Position numbers and translations under genes: made by a program
From: Anaerolineae bacterium
Lineage (GTDB): Bacteria; Chloroflexota; Anaerolineae; 4572-78; J111
Assembly (NCBI GenBank): GCA_022071955.1
Contig: JAJVIM010000007.1
Span: 124,001-188,000 of the forward strand
Direction of reading: 5' to 3'
DNA: 64,000 nucleotides
Notes under the pieces: model-generated
Database searches by the model: none
What the model was told of the DNA's origin: nothing
Seen by the model: only the letters and a program-made list of their open reading frames with translations
Shown here: positions 11,035 through 19,036 of the stretch, piece after piece
Layout: every line of letters begins with the position of its first letter
How positions within the stretch are numbered: position 1 is the first letter of the stretch

Positions 11035-11063
11035 ATTATAGCATAAATTCCGCATCTTGGTTA
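11035..11063 (-). promoter_or_regulatory. Candidate promoter of the SRPBCC gene group
   Basis: On the minus strand TATAAT lies at 11040-11035, 68 bases before ATG 10966. The -35 at the right spacing is poor (TAACCA, 11063-11058) and overlaps the PAP2 stop codon, so strength depends on the -10. Confidence 0.38.
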
Positions 11064-11576
11064 CGCCAGCAGCGAGACGACCAGCCAGGCCACCCCGCCG
11101 CCAACTAACAACCCGGCCAGCACGTCGCTCACGTAATGAACGCCTACCGCAATCCGGGCCAGGGCGATGGCCAGCGCCACTACCACCAAAATAGCGCCAA
11201 CCAAAGGGTAAAAAAAGATCGCCGCCAGCGCAAAGGCAATGGTCCGGGCGGCATGACCGGAGGGGAAACTGTACTTATCGTACTGAAATGTAACAAACTC
11301 GCCGGGCGGAACTGGCCGCCGGCGGCGCACCGCAAATTTAATACCGGTAACCGCCAGCATAGCCGCCAGCACCGTCAGCGCAATAACCACCACCGCCTGC
11401 CGCACCTGCGCACTGCCAAGCAACCAGCCCAGCCCGTACCCGGCCAGCAGCAGCCCAAATACATTGGGGCCATCGCCCAGATGAGCCAGCAATCGCGCCC
11501 GCCGCCAGCCCGCCGAGTGAGTTGGCAGCGCCAGCCGGCGGGTCAGGATGGCGTCTAATTGGGTGAGTTGACTCAC
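11061..11576 (-). CDS. PAP2-family membrane phosphatase
   Basis: A 171-residue integral membrane protein of the phosphatidic-acid-phosphatase 2 superfamily. The three motifs are present: K-F-A-V-R-R-R-R-P, P-S-G-H inside S-F-P-S-G-H-A-A-R, and R-x5-H-Y-x-S-D in A-R-I-A-V-G-V-H-Y-V-S-D. The family removes phosphate from lipid phosphates such as undecaprenyl diphosphate or phosphatidate, or from phosphatidylglycerophosphate, with the active site facing outward. It starts at GTG 11576, four bases after the nucleotidyltransferase stop, so the two are co-translated. The context (nucleotidyltransferase, epimerase) points to lipid or glycolipid assembly. Confidence 0.85.
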   Translation of the reverse strand: MSQLTQLDAILTRRLALPTHSAGWRRARLLAHLGDGPNVFGLLLAGYGLGWLLGSAQVRQAVVVIALTVLAAMLAVTGIKFAVRRRRPVPPGEFVTFQYDKYSFPSGHAARTIAFALAAIFFYPLVGAILVVVALAIALARIAVGVHYVSDVLAGLLVGGGVAWLVVSLLA

Positions 11577-11579
11577 AAT

Positions 11580-12362
11580 TTACACCTGGCTGGCTACCTG
11601 TTTTTCCAGTTCCGCTTTGATCATGGTGTACTGCGCCGGTTTGTCCAAATCCATAGCCAGTTCGGCAAATTGGGTATCGACAACGCGGGCATCGAGCCGG
11701 GTTTTGCGCCCGGCATGCTGGCCAAGTTCCTGCATGGTCACCCGCCGGAAAAGAAAGCGGATCAGAAAACCGATACCGGCCAGCCGCATTTGGGCCAGCG
11801 TATTTTTTCGCACCCCAACCAGACTCCGGGCCAGATCGATGTTGCCGTTGGCCGCGTTGACATTCACCAAAAACGCATCGCCGCCGCAAATACGGCCATC
11901 TTTTAACGGCACAAAAGTGCGTTTTGAGTTGGGGAAACGGGCTTCCATTGTGGCTTCTTCAACCACGGCGTAATACAAATCGGCGGATTGATCACCACAT
12001 TCGGCCAAAAAGCCGCGTACAGTTGCCGGCGTTACCAGCGGAATATCGGACGAAAATACCAGAAATTTTTCAAGCTCAGGATTGAGTTCCTGCAATTTGC
12101 CCATGCCGGCAAACAGGTTATCGATCAAATTTCCCCGTGAGTCGATAAAATGGAGATTTTTGAGCGGCAATTCAAGTTCGTGAGGCTGCAAGCCCACCAC
12201 CACAATATTATCGACCACGCCAGAAGCAGACAGCGCATCAATTACCCAGGCAATCATCGGCCGGCCGGCCAGGGGAATTAATGCTTTTTTCTCAAATCCG
12301 GTTTGTTGAAACAGCGGATCGTCGGCGTTGAGCCTGCCGCCTGCGGTGACAATTGCATCCAT
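11580..12362 (-). CDS. MobA-like nucleotidyltransferase (NTP_transf_3)
   Basis: A 260-residue GT-A-fold nucleotidyltransferase. The N-terminal signature is V-T-A-G-G-R-L, followed by K-K-A-L-I-P-L-A-G-R-P-M (the Lys that contacts the sugar or alcohol phosphate) and F-S-S-D-I-P-L-V-T (metal Asp). The C-terminal third is helical. The family makes NDP-sugars, CDP-alcohols or molybdopterin cytosine dinucleotide; no molybdenum gene is nearby, whereas a PAP2 phosphatase follows directly. ATG 12362 is preceded by AAGGAGGACACA. The exact substrate is unknown. Confidence 0.82.
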   Translation of the reverse strand: MDAIVTAGGRLNADDPLFQQTGFEKKALIPLAGRPMIAWVIDALSASGVVDNIVVVGLQPHELELPLKNLHFIDSRGNLIDNLFAGMGKLQELNPELEKFLVFSSDIPLVTPATVRGFLAECGDQSADLYYAVVEEATMEARFPNSKRTFVPLKDGRICGGDAFLVNVNAANGNIDLARSLVGVRKNTLAQMRLAGIGFLIRFLFRRVTMQELGQHAGRKTRLDARVVDTQFAELAMDLDKPAQYTMIKAELEKQVASQV

Positions 12363-12382
12363 TGTGTCCTCCTTGTGGGTAG

Positions 12383-13387
12383 TTAATCCAGATACCCCCG
12401 GGCGCGGAGCCAGGTTTCGGTGCGGCGCATACCTTCGGCCAGGTTTACAGCCGGCGTCCAGCCCAATACCTGCCGCGCTTTTTGATTGCTGAAACTGTTT
12501 TTACTGCGCAGCGCGTTGACTGCGCCGCGGTTAAGGCCGGTTTTTTGGCCGCGCAGGCCGGCTTTTACTTCGTTAACGAGCGCCGCCAGCCAGGCCAGCG
12601 GATACGGTACGGATGGAAACGACTCGATGCCGAGCATGCGGCCATACGCGCCAAAAAAATCGCGCCACGGCACCGGCCGGTCGTCGGTTAAATTGATGGC
12701 CTGCCCCACGGCGGCATCTGCTTGGGCGCACAATATCAGCCCATCGACCAGATTGTCAATGTAAACGGGTTTGCACAGATAGCGCCCGCCATCAACCAGC
12801 ACCATTTTGCCGGCTTTGATAACCTCCACGGGCCGCAGCGTAAATTGCGGCGAACCCAGCCCGTACACCTGCGAAGCCCGCGCCGCCATCACCGGCAGGC
12901 CGTGCTCGCGCCAGGCGTTAAAAACCACGGCCTCGGCCTCTACTTTTGAGTCGGCGTACAGGTTGCCGCGCCGGCGGGACGGCGTTTCTTCCGTAATATC
13001 AAACTGCTGAAGGCTGCCGTACACCGCGCACGAACTGACGTGTACCAGCCGCCGCACCGTGCCGGCGGCCACGGCGGCGTTTGCCACATGCTGCGTGCCG
13101 CCCACGTTAACCGCCCACACTTCATCGCGGCGGCCAGCCTCGCTAACCCAGGCGGCAGCATGAAACACCAGCTCGCAGCCGGTCAGGGCCGGGGCCAGGG
13201 TTTCGGGCCGGGTGATGTCGCCGGGGAAAAGCTCAATGCCGAGCGCGGCCAGGGGCGCGGCTTTGGCCGGGTTGCGCACCAGCGCCCGCACCGAAACGCC
13301 ATGTTCCGTGGCCAGGCGTTTAGCCAGCCGCCCGCCGATAAATCCGGTTGCGCCGGTAATCAGGGCCGTTTTGCCAGAAATGTCCAT
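12383..13387 (-). CDS. NAD(P)-dependent epimerase/dehydratase (3-beta-HSD-like SDR)
   Basis: A 334-residue extended short-chain dehydrogenase. The dinucleotide motif T-G-A-T-G-F-I-G-G is at residues 13-21, H-A-A-A follows beta-4, the catalytic serine region is H-V-S-S-C-A-V-Y-G and the Y-x-x-x-K pair is in N-L-Y-A-D-S-K. The C-terminal sequence (P-V-Y-I-D-N-L-V-D-G, L-G-W-T-P) is that of the 3-beta-hydroxysteroid dehydrogenase / NSDHL-like branch. It heads a minus-strand group with the nucleotidyltransferase and PAP2 genes (20 nt and 3 nt gaps). Substrate unknown. Confidence 0.85.
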   Translation of the reverse strand: MDISGKTALITGATGFIGGRLAKRLATEHGVSVRALVRNPAKAAPLAALGIELFPGDITRPETLAPALTGCELVFHAAAWVSEAGRRDEVWAVNVGGTQHVANAAVAAGTVRRLVHVSSCAVYGSLQQFDITEETPSRRRGNLYADSKVEAEAVVFNAWREHGLPVMAARASQVYGLGSPQFTLRPVEVIKAGKMVLVDGGRYLCKPVYIDNLVDGLILCAQADAAVGQAINLTDDRPVPWRDFFGAYGRMLGIESFPSVPYPLAWLAALVNEVKAGLRGQKTGLNRGAVNALRSKNSFSNQKARQVLGWTPAVNLAEGMRRTETWLRARGYLD

Positions 13388-13418
13388 AATTGGCTCATTT
13401 TACTCCACCGCGCCCAAA

Positions 13419-13450
13419 TAAAAAAACCGCTGCCGGAGTTGGCAGCGGTT
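13419..13450 (-). terminator. Intrinsic terminator of the ferredoxin-NADP reductase gene
   Basis: Perfect 10-bp stem AACCGCTGCC / GGCAGCGGTT (13425-13434 with 13441-13450), 6-nt loop, followed on the minus strand by a T-run (13424-13419), 12 bases after the stop codon. Confidence 0.85.
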
Positions 13451-13461
13451 GGCGAGGGCAG

Positions 13462-14865
13462 CTATCGCCCCAGCGCCGTGAGCATCTCCTCGATGCAGGT
13501 AAATTTGAGCCGGGGCCGGCCCAACGTTTCGCCGCGAGTCACCTCAATTTCATCGAGTTTGAGCCAGTCGGCAAAAGAAAAATAGTTGGGCTGGTGTTCT
13601 TTAACAAACGCCTCAACGGCCTTTGGTTCGGGATACGCCGGCTCCAAAAACCTGCCATCGGCCAAATCTTCCAGCATGCAGGTGACGGTTTCCAGGGCAT
13701 CGGGCTTGTTGGTGCCAATAACGCCGCTGGGGCCGCGTTTGATCCAGCCGGCGGTGTACAGGCCGGGCACCGGCTCCTGCGAGTCGGGGTCGATCACCCG
13801 GCCTTTTTCATTGAGGATAACGCCCCAGCTTTCGTTAAACGGCACGCCGGGCAGTTTGACGCCCCGGTAGCCCACCGAGCGAAAGACCAGCCCAACCGGC
13901 ATTTCTTCAAAGCGGTCGGTGGGTTTGGGGCGCAGGGTACCGGCATCGGTGGCGTACAGCCGGTTGTGAACCAGCTTCATACCGGTGACGCCCCCGGTTT
14001 CAGTGCCGTACAGTTCCACCGGCGACACCAAAAAACGCAAAACCAGCCGCCGCGTTTTGTCGGTTTGGGGAATGGGCCGGGCGTAACTCTGGATTATTTC
14101 CACTTTTTTCAAGGTGGTGCGGTCGTTGCTGGCGGTCAGCGCCTTTTCACTCACGGGGTCCAGTTCGGCTTCATCCGGCGGCACGTAAATTTCGGCGTCT
14201 TCCATTTCGCCCAGTTCTTTGATTTCCGGGTTGGTAAAGGCGGCCTGGGCCGGGCCGCGCCGCCCCAAAATGTACACTTCTTTGATTTTGCTGTGGCTGA
14301 GCGCCTCAAGGGCGTAGTCGGCGATGTCGGTTTTGGCCAGCTCGGAAGGGGTGCGGGATAAAATGCGGGCCACGTCCATGGCCACGTTACCTACCCCAAC
14401 CACCGCCGCCACCTCCTGCGACAGATCAAACTGGTAGTCGCGGTAGTCCGGGTGGCCGTTGTACCAGGCCACAAATTCGGTGGCCGGGTGGCTGCCGGGC
14501 AAATCTTCGCCGGGGATACCCATTTTGCGGTCAGACTGCGCGCCGGTGGTAAAAATAATCTGGTGGTAAAACGCGTGCAGGTCAGCGAGGGTGACGTCGC
14601 GGCCAAATTCAACGTTGCCGTAAAAGCGAACATTGGGCTGGTTGGCGGTGCGTTCAAACGCTTTGGTCACCGTTTTGATTTTTTGGTGATCGGGCGCTAC
14701 CCCAAACCGAACCAGACCGTACGGGGTGGGCAGGCGGTCAAAAACATCAATTTCAATGGACAAGTCATTCTGTTTTAGCAAATGATCGACAGTGTAAAAG
14801 CCGGTTGGTCCGGCGCCAATTACGGCTACACGCAGGGGGTGGGCAGCGGTTCCTGGGTGCGACAT
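13462..14865 (-). CDS. Ferredoxin-NADP+ reductase, adrenodoxin-reductase type (FprA-like)
   Basis: A 467-residue flavoprotein that moves electrons between NADPH and a ferredoxin. The FAD site is V-A-V-I-G-A-G-P-T-G-F-Y at the N-terminus, followed by P-x-P-Y-G-L-V-R-F-G-V-A-P-D-H, a hallmark of the adrenodoxin-reductase/FprA family. The NADP site is V-V-G-V-G-N-V-A-M-D-V-A-R, then G-R-R-G-P-A-Q-A-A-F. A-G-W-I-K-R-G-P-S-G-V-I-G-T-N near the end completes the family set. ATG 14865 is chosen because AAGGAGGA lies 4 nt upstream; an upstream ATG at 14904 adds 13 residues that do not match the family. A terminator follows the stop. Confidence 0.92.
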   Translation of the reverse strand: MSHPGTAAHPLRVAVIGAGPTGFYTVDHLLKQNDLSIEIDVFDRLPTPYGLVRFGVAPDHQKIKTVTKAFERTANQPNVRFYGNVEFGRDVTLADLHAFYHQIIFTTGAQSDRKMGIPGEDLPGSHPATEFVAWYNGHPDYRDYQFDLSQEVAAVVGVGNVAMDVARILSRTPSELAKTDIADYALEALSHSKIKEVYILGRRGPAQAAFTNPEIKELGEMEDAEIYVPPDEAELDPVSEKALTASNDRTTLKKVEIIQSYARPIPQTDKTRRLVLRFLVSPVELYGTETGGVTGMKLVHNRLYATDAGTLRPKPTDRFEEMPVGLVFRSVGYRGVKLPGVPFNESWGVILNEKGRVIDPDSQEPVPGLYTAGWIKRGPSGVIGTNKPDALETVTCMLEDLADGRFLEPAYPEPKAVEAFVKEHQPNYFSFADWLKLDEIEVTRGETLGRPRLKFTCIEEMLTALGR

Positions 14866-14948
14866 CGACTCCTCCTTGTTTTTACATAACAAGGGCGCAC
14901 CCATACATCAGGCACGCCCCCCGGTAATTTTTCCCAAACTAATATTGG

Positions 14949-15386
14949 TCAGGACACATCGGCCAAAATCTGTGTGCGCAAGGTATCGGCCTCGCCTTCA
15001 AAGAGATTTCGTTCGGCCTTAACAACATCACCAATCGAAATAATGCCGATCAGTTTGCCATCGTTATCAACTACCGGCAGATGCCGGATTCGTTTTTCGG
15101 TCATGGTGTTGGCCACCGCTCGCAGGTCATCCTGCGGAACACCCAAAATCAGATCGGTTGTCATCACTTCATGAATGGGGGCGTTAAAACAATCTTCGTT
15201 GTTTGCCGCCAGCCGCACAATATCGCGCTCAGAGATAATGCCGATGGGGCGGCGGTCGCTATCTACAATCACCAGAGCGCCATAATTATAGTCAGCCAGA
15301 ACCCGCAGAGCATCGCGCACGGTTTGCGATGGGCCAATCGTGACGACGTTTGTACCTTTGGTTGCCAATATGCTTTTAACGTTCAT
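14949..15386 (-). CDS. Two-CBS-domain protein
   Basis: A 145-residue protein that is essentially one Bateman module. Each CBS repeat carries its hallmark: L-V-I-V-D-S-D-R-R-P-I-G-I-I-S-E-R-D-I-V and L-P-V-V-D-N-D-G-K-L-I-G-I-I-S-I-G-D-V-V (shown in full for comparison). CBS pairs bind adenine nucleotides or S-adenosyl compounds and act as energy or redox sensors. GGAGGAAAAGCCAG before ATG 15386 sets the start. A strong promoter lies about 93 bases upstream. The fpr gene follows after 83 nt, so both may share a transcript. Confidence 0.88.
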   Translation of the reverse strand: MNVKSILATKGTNVVTIGPSQTVRDALRVLADYNYGALVIVDSDRRPIGIISERDIVRLAANNEDCFNAPIHEVMTTDLILGVPQDDLRAVANTMTEKRIRHLPVVDNDGKLIGIISIGDVVKAERNLFEGEADTLRTQILADVS

Positions 15387-15478
15387 CTGGCTTTTCCTCC
15401 TCGAAAAGCTAACTATCGACACAAATTTTGCACAACAAACAGGGCGCTGGTAAGTAATAATTAGGGGAGGTAGAGTAA

Positions 15479-15507
15479 AGTATAAGTTTTTTCAATATAA
15501 AAGTCAA
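15479..15507 (-). promoter_or_regulatory. Promoter of the CBS / ferredoxin reductase unit
   Basis: Minus strand TTGACT (15507-15502), 17-bp spacer, TATACT (15484-15479), start near 15472. This is one of the best sigma-70-like matches in the window. It lies right after the stop of the MutL-operon's last gene, and no terminator is seen between them. Confidence 0.75.
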
Positions 15508-15533
15508 TAAATTTTTGGGGCGGGTCCAACGGA

Positions 15534-16637
15534 TTAGTCAATCAATTCCAAATTGGCCCAGGGGATAAAGTGGACATCGTTGCTTAATTTTACAAACGCG
15601 CCGGGCGATAACATGCCGGCTTCGGTGAGCTGCGGTTCGGGCGGAATCAGGTCGATGGTTCCGCTGGCGCCCAGCAGCCTCCCCTGAATTACCCGCACTT
15701 TACTGCCGCGCTCGGCGCTGGCTTTTTCTTTTTTGGGGGCGGGCGACAGTCCCACGTAACCGCCGCGCGTTGGCAGCGGGGCCGGAGCCAGAATAACCGG
15801 TGGCAGTTCCGACAGCGGATTATCCGGGGCAGCCGTTAGCCCCGGCGTTTGGCCGCGAATAGACACCTCGCGGCGGGTGAGTTGGGTGAGCAGCCCAAAC
15901 GTGTACGGCGACATCGGCGCGTCGCCAAAGCCTTCGGTGGCTACCACCCGCACCCGCGCCGGCGGATCAAGATGCAGCAGCGCCGCCGGAATACTGCCGA
16001 CAATAATGCCGCGCACCTGCCAGTCATCGGCTTTGCGCAGGGTTGTCTCATCCAGCGTGCGCCCGCCCAGCACAATGGTTTCTTTGGCGTTTTCACCCAG
16101 GTTGTCCGGCGTCAGCGCCTCGTAGGGGGCGTTGACCAGCCGCTGCAAGCGGCCCACCGCCTCGCCGCCAAAGCCGCAGGTGGCGCTAACCGTGGCCCCG
16201 TCCGCTTCGATGATGACCCCCCGGTTACCCAGCACTCGCGTGACCACGCCGCTGATAAAGGCCTGAATTTCGGTGACAAAGCGCCCGGTTTCCAGCAAAA
16301 TCCAGCCGGGACCAACCGCCGCCACATATCCCGCCGCCGGCGCGCGCACCGATTTTTCCAGCAGCGATACCCCGCCGCGATAGGCGGCCAGCACGGTGTT
16401 GGGCGTTACCACCTCGCCGGCCTCCACCCGCAGCACCTCGTCCATGTCCAGTTCAAACTGGCCAAACTGCCGGGTCAGGTCGATGACTCTATGCCCGCCG
16501 GGCCGTTCGGCGCGGGCCACCACAGTTAGCGCGTTCACCGCCTCGCCGGGGCTAACCAGCAGCTCGCCGGGAACCGGCAGCATGCGCCGGACACTGATAC
16601 GATTGTTGGGATTAATATTAATTGACGGGAGGAGCAT
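15534..16637 (-). CDS. Conserved protein of the MutL operon with barrel-sandwich and KOW-like parts
   Basis: A 367-residue soluble protein without a recognised name. Residues about 75-125 contain V-R-A-P-A-A-G-Y-V-A-A-V-G-P-G, which resembles lipoyl/biotinyl-type barrel-sandwich sequence but lacks the modified lysine. A middle alpha/beta part holds R-G-I-I-V-G-S-I-P and V-V-A-T-E-G-F-G-D. Near the C-terminus, G-S-K-V-R-V-I-Q-G-R-L-L-G-A-S-G-T-I reads like a KOW motif. It overlaps the MutL-like gene by 20 bases, the only long overlap in the operon, so the two products are very probably made together. Partner or scaffold of the ATPase is the likeliest role. Confidence 0.78.
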   Translation of the reverse strand: MLLPSININPNNRISVRRMLPVPGELLVSPGEAVNALTVVARAERPGGHRVIDLTRQFGQFELDMDEVLRVEAGEVVTPNTVLAAYRGGVSLLEKSVRAPAAGYVAAVGPGWILLETGRFVTEIQAFISGVVTRVLGNRGVIIEADGATVSATCGFGGEAVGRLQRLVNAPYEALTPDNLGENAKETIVLGGRTLDETTLRKADDWQVRGIIVGSIPAALLHLDPPARVRVVATEGFGDAPMSPYTFGLLTQLTRREVSIRGQTPGLTAAPDNPLSELPPVILAPAPLPTRGGYVGLSPAPKKEKASAERGSKVRVIQGRLLGASGTIDLIPPEPQLTEAGMLSPGAFVKLSNDVHFIPWANLELID

Positions 16638-18357
16638 AACTCACGTCCAACGCTTTCAACCACTGTTTGAGCTGTTCCTGGCGGCGGGCATCATCTGGCG
16701 GCAGTTTGAGTGGCCGGCCGCGGGCATCGATGATTATACCCAGCAACCCACCTTCTACCCGGGCAATTGCGCCGCGCCCCGGCTGGCCCAGGCCAATATC
16801 AAACTGGCGCGACGGCCGGATTTCTACCGTTGCAGTGTCGGCGGCGTCCAGCGGGATGGTTTCGATCACGCCAAAGGGAACCCGGCGTTCCTCAACCGAA
16901 CCATCGGCAAATGTCACCTTTATTTTGACGGCTGTTCTACCGGGCTTGCCCTGCCCCGCCGGCGCGATCACCGTCCCCAGGTTGAGAAACGCGTCGTGCC
17001 GGGCCACCTGCACGGCAGCCACCGGCTCAACCGCGGCGATGGCCCCCAGCAAATTGACCACGCCGCTGCGGTCCAGCGCCAGCCGGGTTACGCCCCACGG
17101 CTCCAGCCCATCGATCAGCACCATCGCCGCGTGGGCCGCGTGCGGCGCGCCGGTGAGCGTGCGGCCGGCGCCAATAATCATGTTCCACTGGTGTTCGGGC
17201 AGGTCGTGTTCGGCCTGGCGGGCCACCAGCCGCAGCGCCTCGCGGGCAACGGCGTGTTCCACCATCAAATCTTCCGGGCTGGTGGGCACGGTGTTGGGAT
17301 GCAGGCTTTTGTTCAAAAGCTGATGGTACAGCTCGTCTTCTGCCAACTCAAACGGCAGCCAGCGCCGAACCTGCCGCATGGCGAGCTGGCCCAACAGCGG
17401 CGCCAGCCCCTGCCCCTGGCCCACATCGCTGCGCACGGTGGTATCGAGTTTGCCCTGGTAGCAGGTAGAAACCACGGTGCTGCGGCTGCCCAGGCTGGCG
17501 CCCAGCACATTGATGTCCCGGTTTTGGCCCAAAAATGCCACCAGCCGTTCAAAAGATTTGTAGGCCGGCGTCACCGCGTACTGCGACCAGTTTTTGAGCC
17601 GCTCAAAGCCGGGCAGGGCCATCATTTTTTGCTGCACAAAAAGCTGTTCCAACTCCTGCCGGGCCGCCAGCAAATCTTCGCCCTCCAGCATGGGGCGGAC
17701 GTTGTTCACCGATTTGAGCGCGGTGTACGGCCCCAAACTATCAGCGATCTGCGGGCGCAGGCTGGCGTTGCCGGCAAAAACCACGGCTGCTTTCTCCGCC
17801 ATCAGTTGCAGAGCCATTGCCACAATCTGGCTCATGGCCAGCACCGGGAGCTGGCTGCCGTCATCGGTGCCGCCGGTCAACAAAATCGCGTCCGGCTTTT
17901 CAGCTTGCAGCGCGGCCAGCAGCGCTTCGGGGCGAGACAGGTGGGCGTTAGACGTGCTATCGAGCGAGATGGCGCGGGTGACGTGGGTGTACGTTCGGGC
18001 CACGGCCCGCCGGGCGCTGTTAAGGCTGATGTCCTGCGTCAGCGCCAGCAACACCGTGCGCAGCGGTTCGCCGGCGCTGGCCACAATCATAAAAATATCA
18101 ACGCCCTGCTGCGAGGGGCTTTGCGGGGTGAGCGGCCAGCCGCCCGGCGACAATATCTGGCGGCCTACCTGCTTTTCAATAAAGCGGATGGCTTCCTGCA
18201 CGCCCAGGGTAATATCTTCCCACGGGGCGGCGTGCGTGCTGGGTGTTTGGCCGGTGGCCAGCAGCCGGTAGCTCTGGCCCATTTGCCCAATGAGCGCGGC
18301 GGTGGTGTTGGTGCTGCCGCATTCGGCCAGCAGGATGCTTTTGTAATTTGCCGCCAT
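16618..18357 (-). CDS. MutL/GlmL-family ASKHA ATPase, orphan
   Basis: A 579-residue protein of the glutamate-mutase-L (MutL) family, actin/hexokinase-like fold. The phosphate-1 loop is E-C-G-S-T-N-T-T-A-A-L near residues 12-22, and family blocks include V-A-S-A-G-E-P-L-R, L-L-T-G-G-T-D-D-G, V-F-A-G-N-A, and G-A-G-R-T-L-T-G-A-P. Classical GlmL sits beside glutamate mutase S and E subunits and is about 460 residues; here there is no mutase and a C-terminal extension of roughly 100 residues. The gene is third-last in a seven-gene operon of membrane proteins (3-nt gap before, 20-nt overlap after). I infer an ATPase that serves a membrane complex, perhaps as chaperone or activator. Confidence 0.88.
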   Translation of the reverse strand: MAANYKSILLAECGSTNTTAALIGQMGQSYRLLATGQTPSTHAAPWEDITLGVQEAIRFIEKQVGRQILSPGGWPLTPQSPSQQGVDIFMIVASAGEPLRTVLLALTQDISLNSARRAVARTYTHVTRAISLDSTSNAHLSRPEALLAALQAEKPDAILLTGGTDDGSQLPVLAMSQIVAMALQLMAEKAAVVFAGNASLRPQIADSLGPYTALKSVNNVRPMLEGEDLLAARQELEQLFVQQKMMALPGFERLKNWSQYAVTPAYKSFERLVAFLGQNRDINVLGASLGSRSTVVSTCYQGKLDTTVRSDVGQGQGLAPLLGQLAMRQVRRWLPFELAEDELYHQLLNKSLHPNTVPTSPEDLMVEHAVAREALRLVARQAEHDLPEHQWNMIIGAGRTLTGAPHAAHAAMVLIDGLEPWGVTRLALDRSGVVNLLGAIAAVEPVAAVQVARHDAFLNLGTVIAPAGQGKPGRTAVKIKVTFADGSVEERRVPFGVIETIPLDAADTATVEIRPSRQFDIGLGQPGRGAIARVEGGLLGIIIDARGRPLKLPPDDARRQEQLKQWLKALDVSYAPPVN

Positions 18358-18360
18358 AAG

Positions 18361-19032
18361 CTAACCGCCAAACAAATTTTTCAGACTGAACAGGAATTCG
18401 AGCCGGGAAATTAACAGCGCAACCCTGGCGCTGACGGTGTTGGCAAACAACGCCCCCAGCGTAAAAATAATCATCAGCCGGCCCATCCCGGCCCAGAATC
18501 TAACAAATCCTTCGCGCAGGCCGCTCAGCGGGCCGGTGGCGCGCACGGTAAAAGTGAAGTAGAAAAAAGTGCCCACTGTGCCCAGCACAATAATGATATT
18601 GTTGAGCCAATCCACCAGCCCGGCGCTATCCGGTCCCTGCTGGTAGTGATTGGGGTTGAGCGACAGCCCGGCCACCGCCGACATCTGCGGCAGCAGCGTG
18701 CCAAACAGCGCTCCGCTGATGGCCAGCGCCGCCCCCACGCCCAGCACAAACGCCAGAGTCACGCTCCCCAACGTATTGGCCAGGCCGCTCTGCACCGGGC
18801 GCACTTTAAAAATGAGCAAAAAACAGAGGATCAGCGCCGGGAAAGCTTGCAGCAAATTGCCCGGCCCCAGATGGGCAAACACCTGATACCAGACAATGGT
18901 GATGGCGTAACCCACGGCCACCCCTACAAAAATATGGGCCGCCAATTGAAACAGAAAGTTATCGCCAAAAATGTAGCTAAAAACCATCAGTGTTAGCGCG
19001 GCGGCAATTAAAAGCCCAAGGGTATCGATCAC
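18361..19032 (-). CDS. Polytopic membrane protein of the MutL operon
   Basis: A 223-residue integral membrane protein with about six hydrophobic segments. Motifs that stand out are Y-I-F-G-D-N after the first helix, V-Y at helix 2, I-F-K-V-R-P-V-Q-S-G in a loop and F-Y-F-T-F-T late. I start it at GTG 19032 (V-I-D-T-L-G), four bases after the preceding stop; the longer frame upstream lies within the end of the giant repeat gene. It ends three bases before the MutL-like ATG. No family name recognised. Confidence 0.78.
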   Translation of the reverse strand: MIDTLGLLIAAALTLMVFSYIFGDNFLFQLAAHIFVGVAVGYAITIVWYQVFAHLGPGNLLQAFPALILCFLLIFKVRPVQSGLANTLGSVTLAFVLGVGAALAISGALFGTLLPQMSAVAGLSLNPNHYQQGPDSAGLVDWLNNIIIVLGTVGTFFYFTFTVRATGPLSGLREGFVRFWAGMGRLMIIFTLGALFANTVSARVALLISRLEFLFSLKNLFGG

Positions 19033-19036
19033 GGTC

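Noticed and set aside
16396..18414. 672-codon plus-strand ORF
   Set aside because: Shadow of the MutL-like gene; His/Gln/Arg-rich composition and no known motif.
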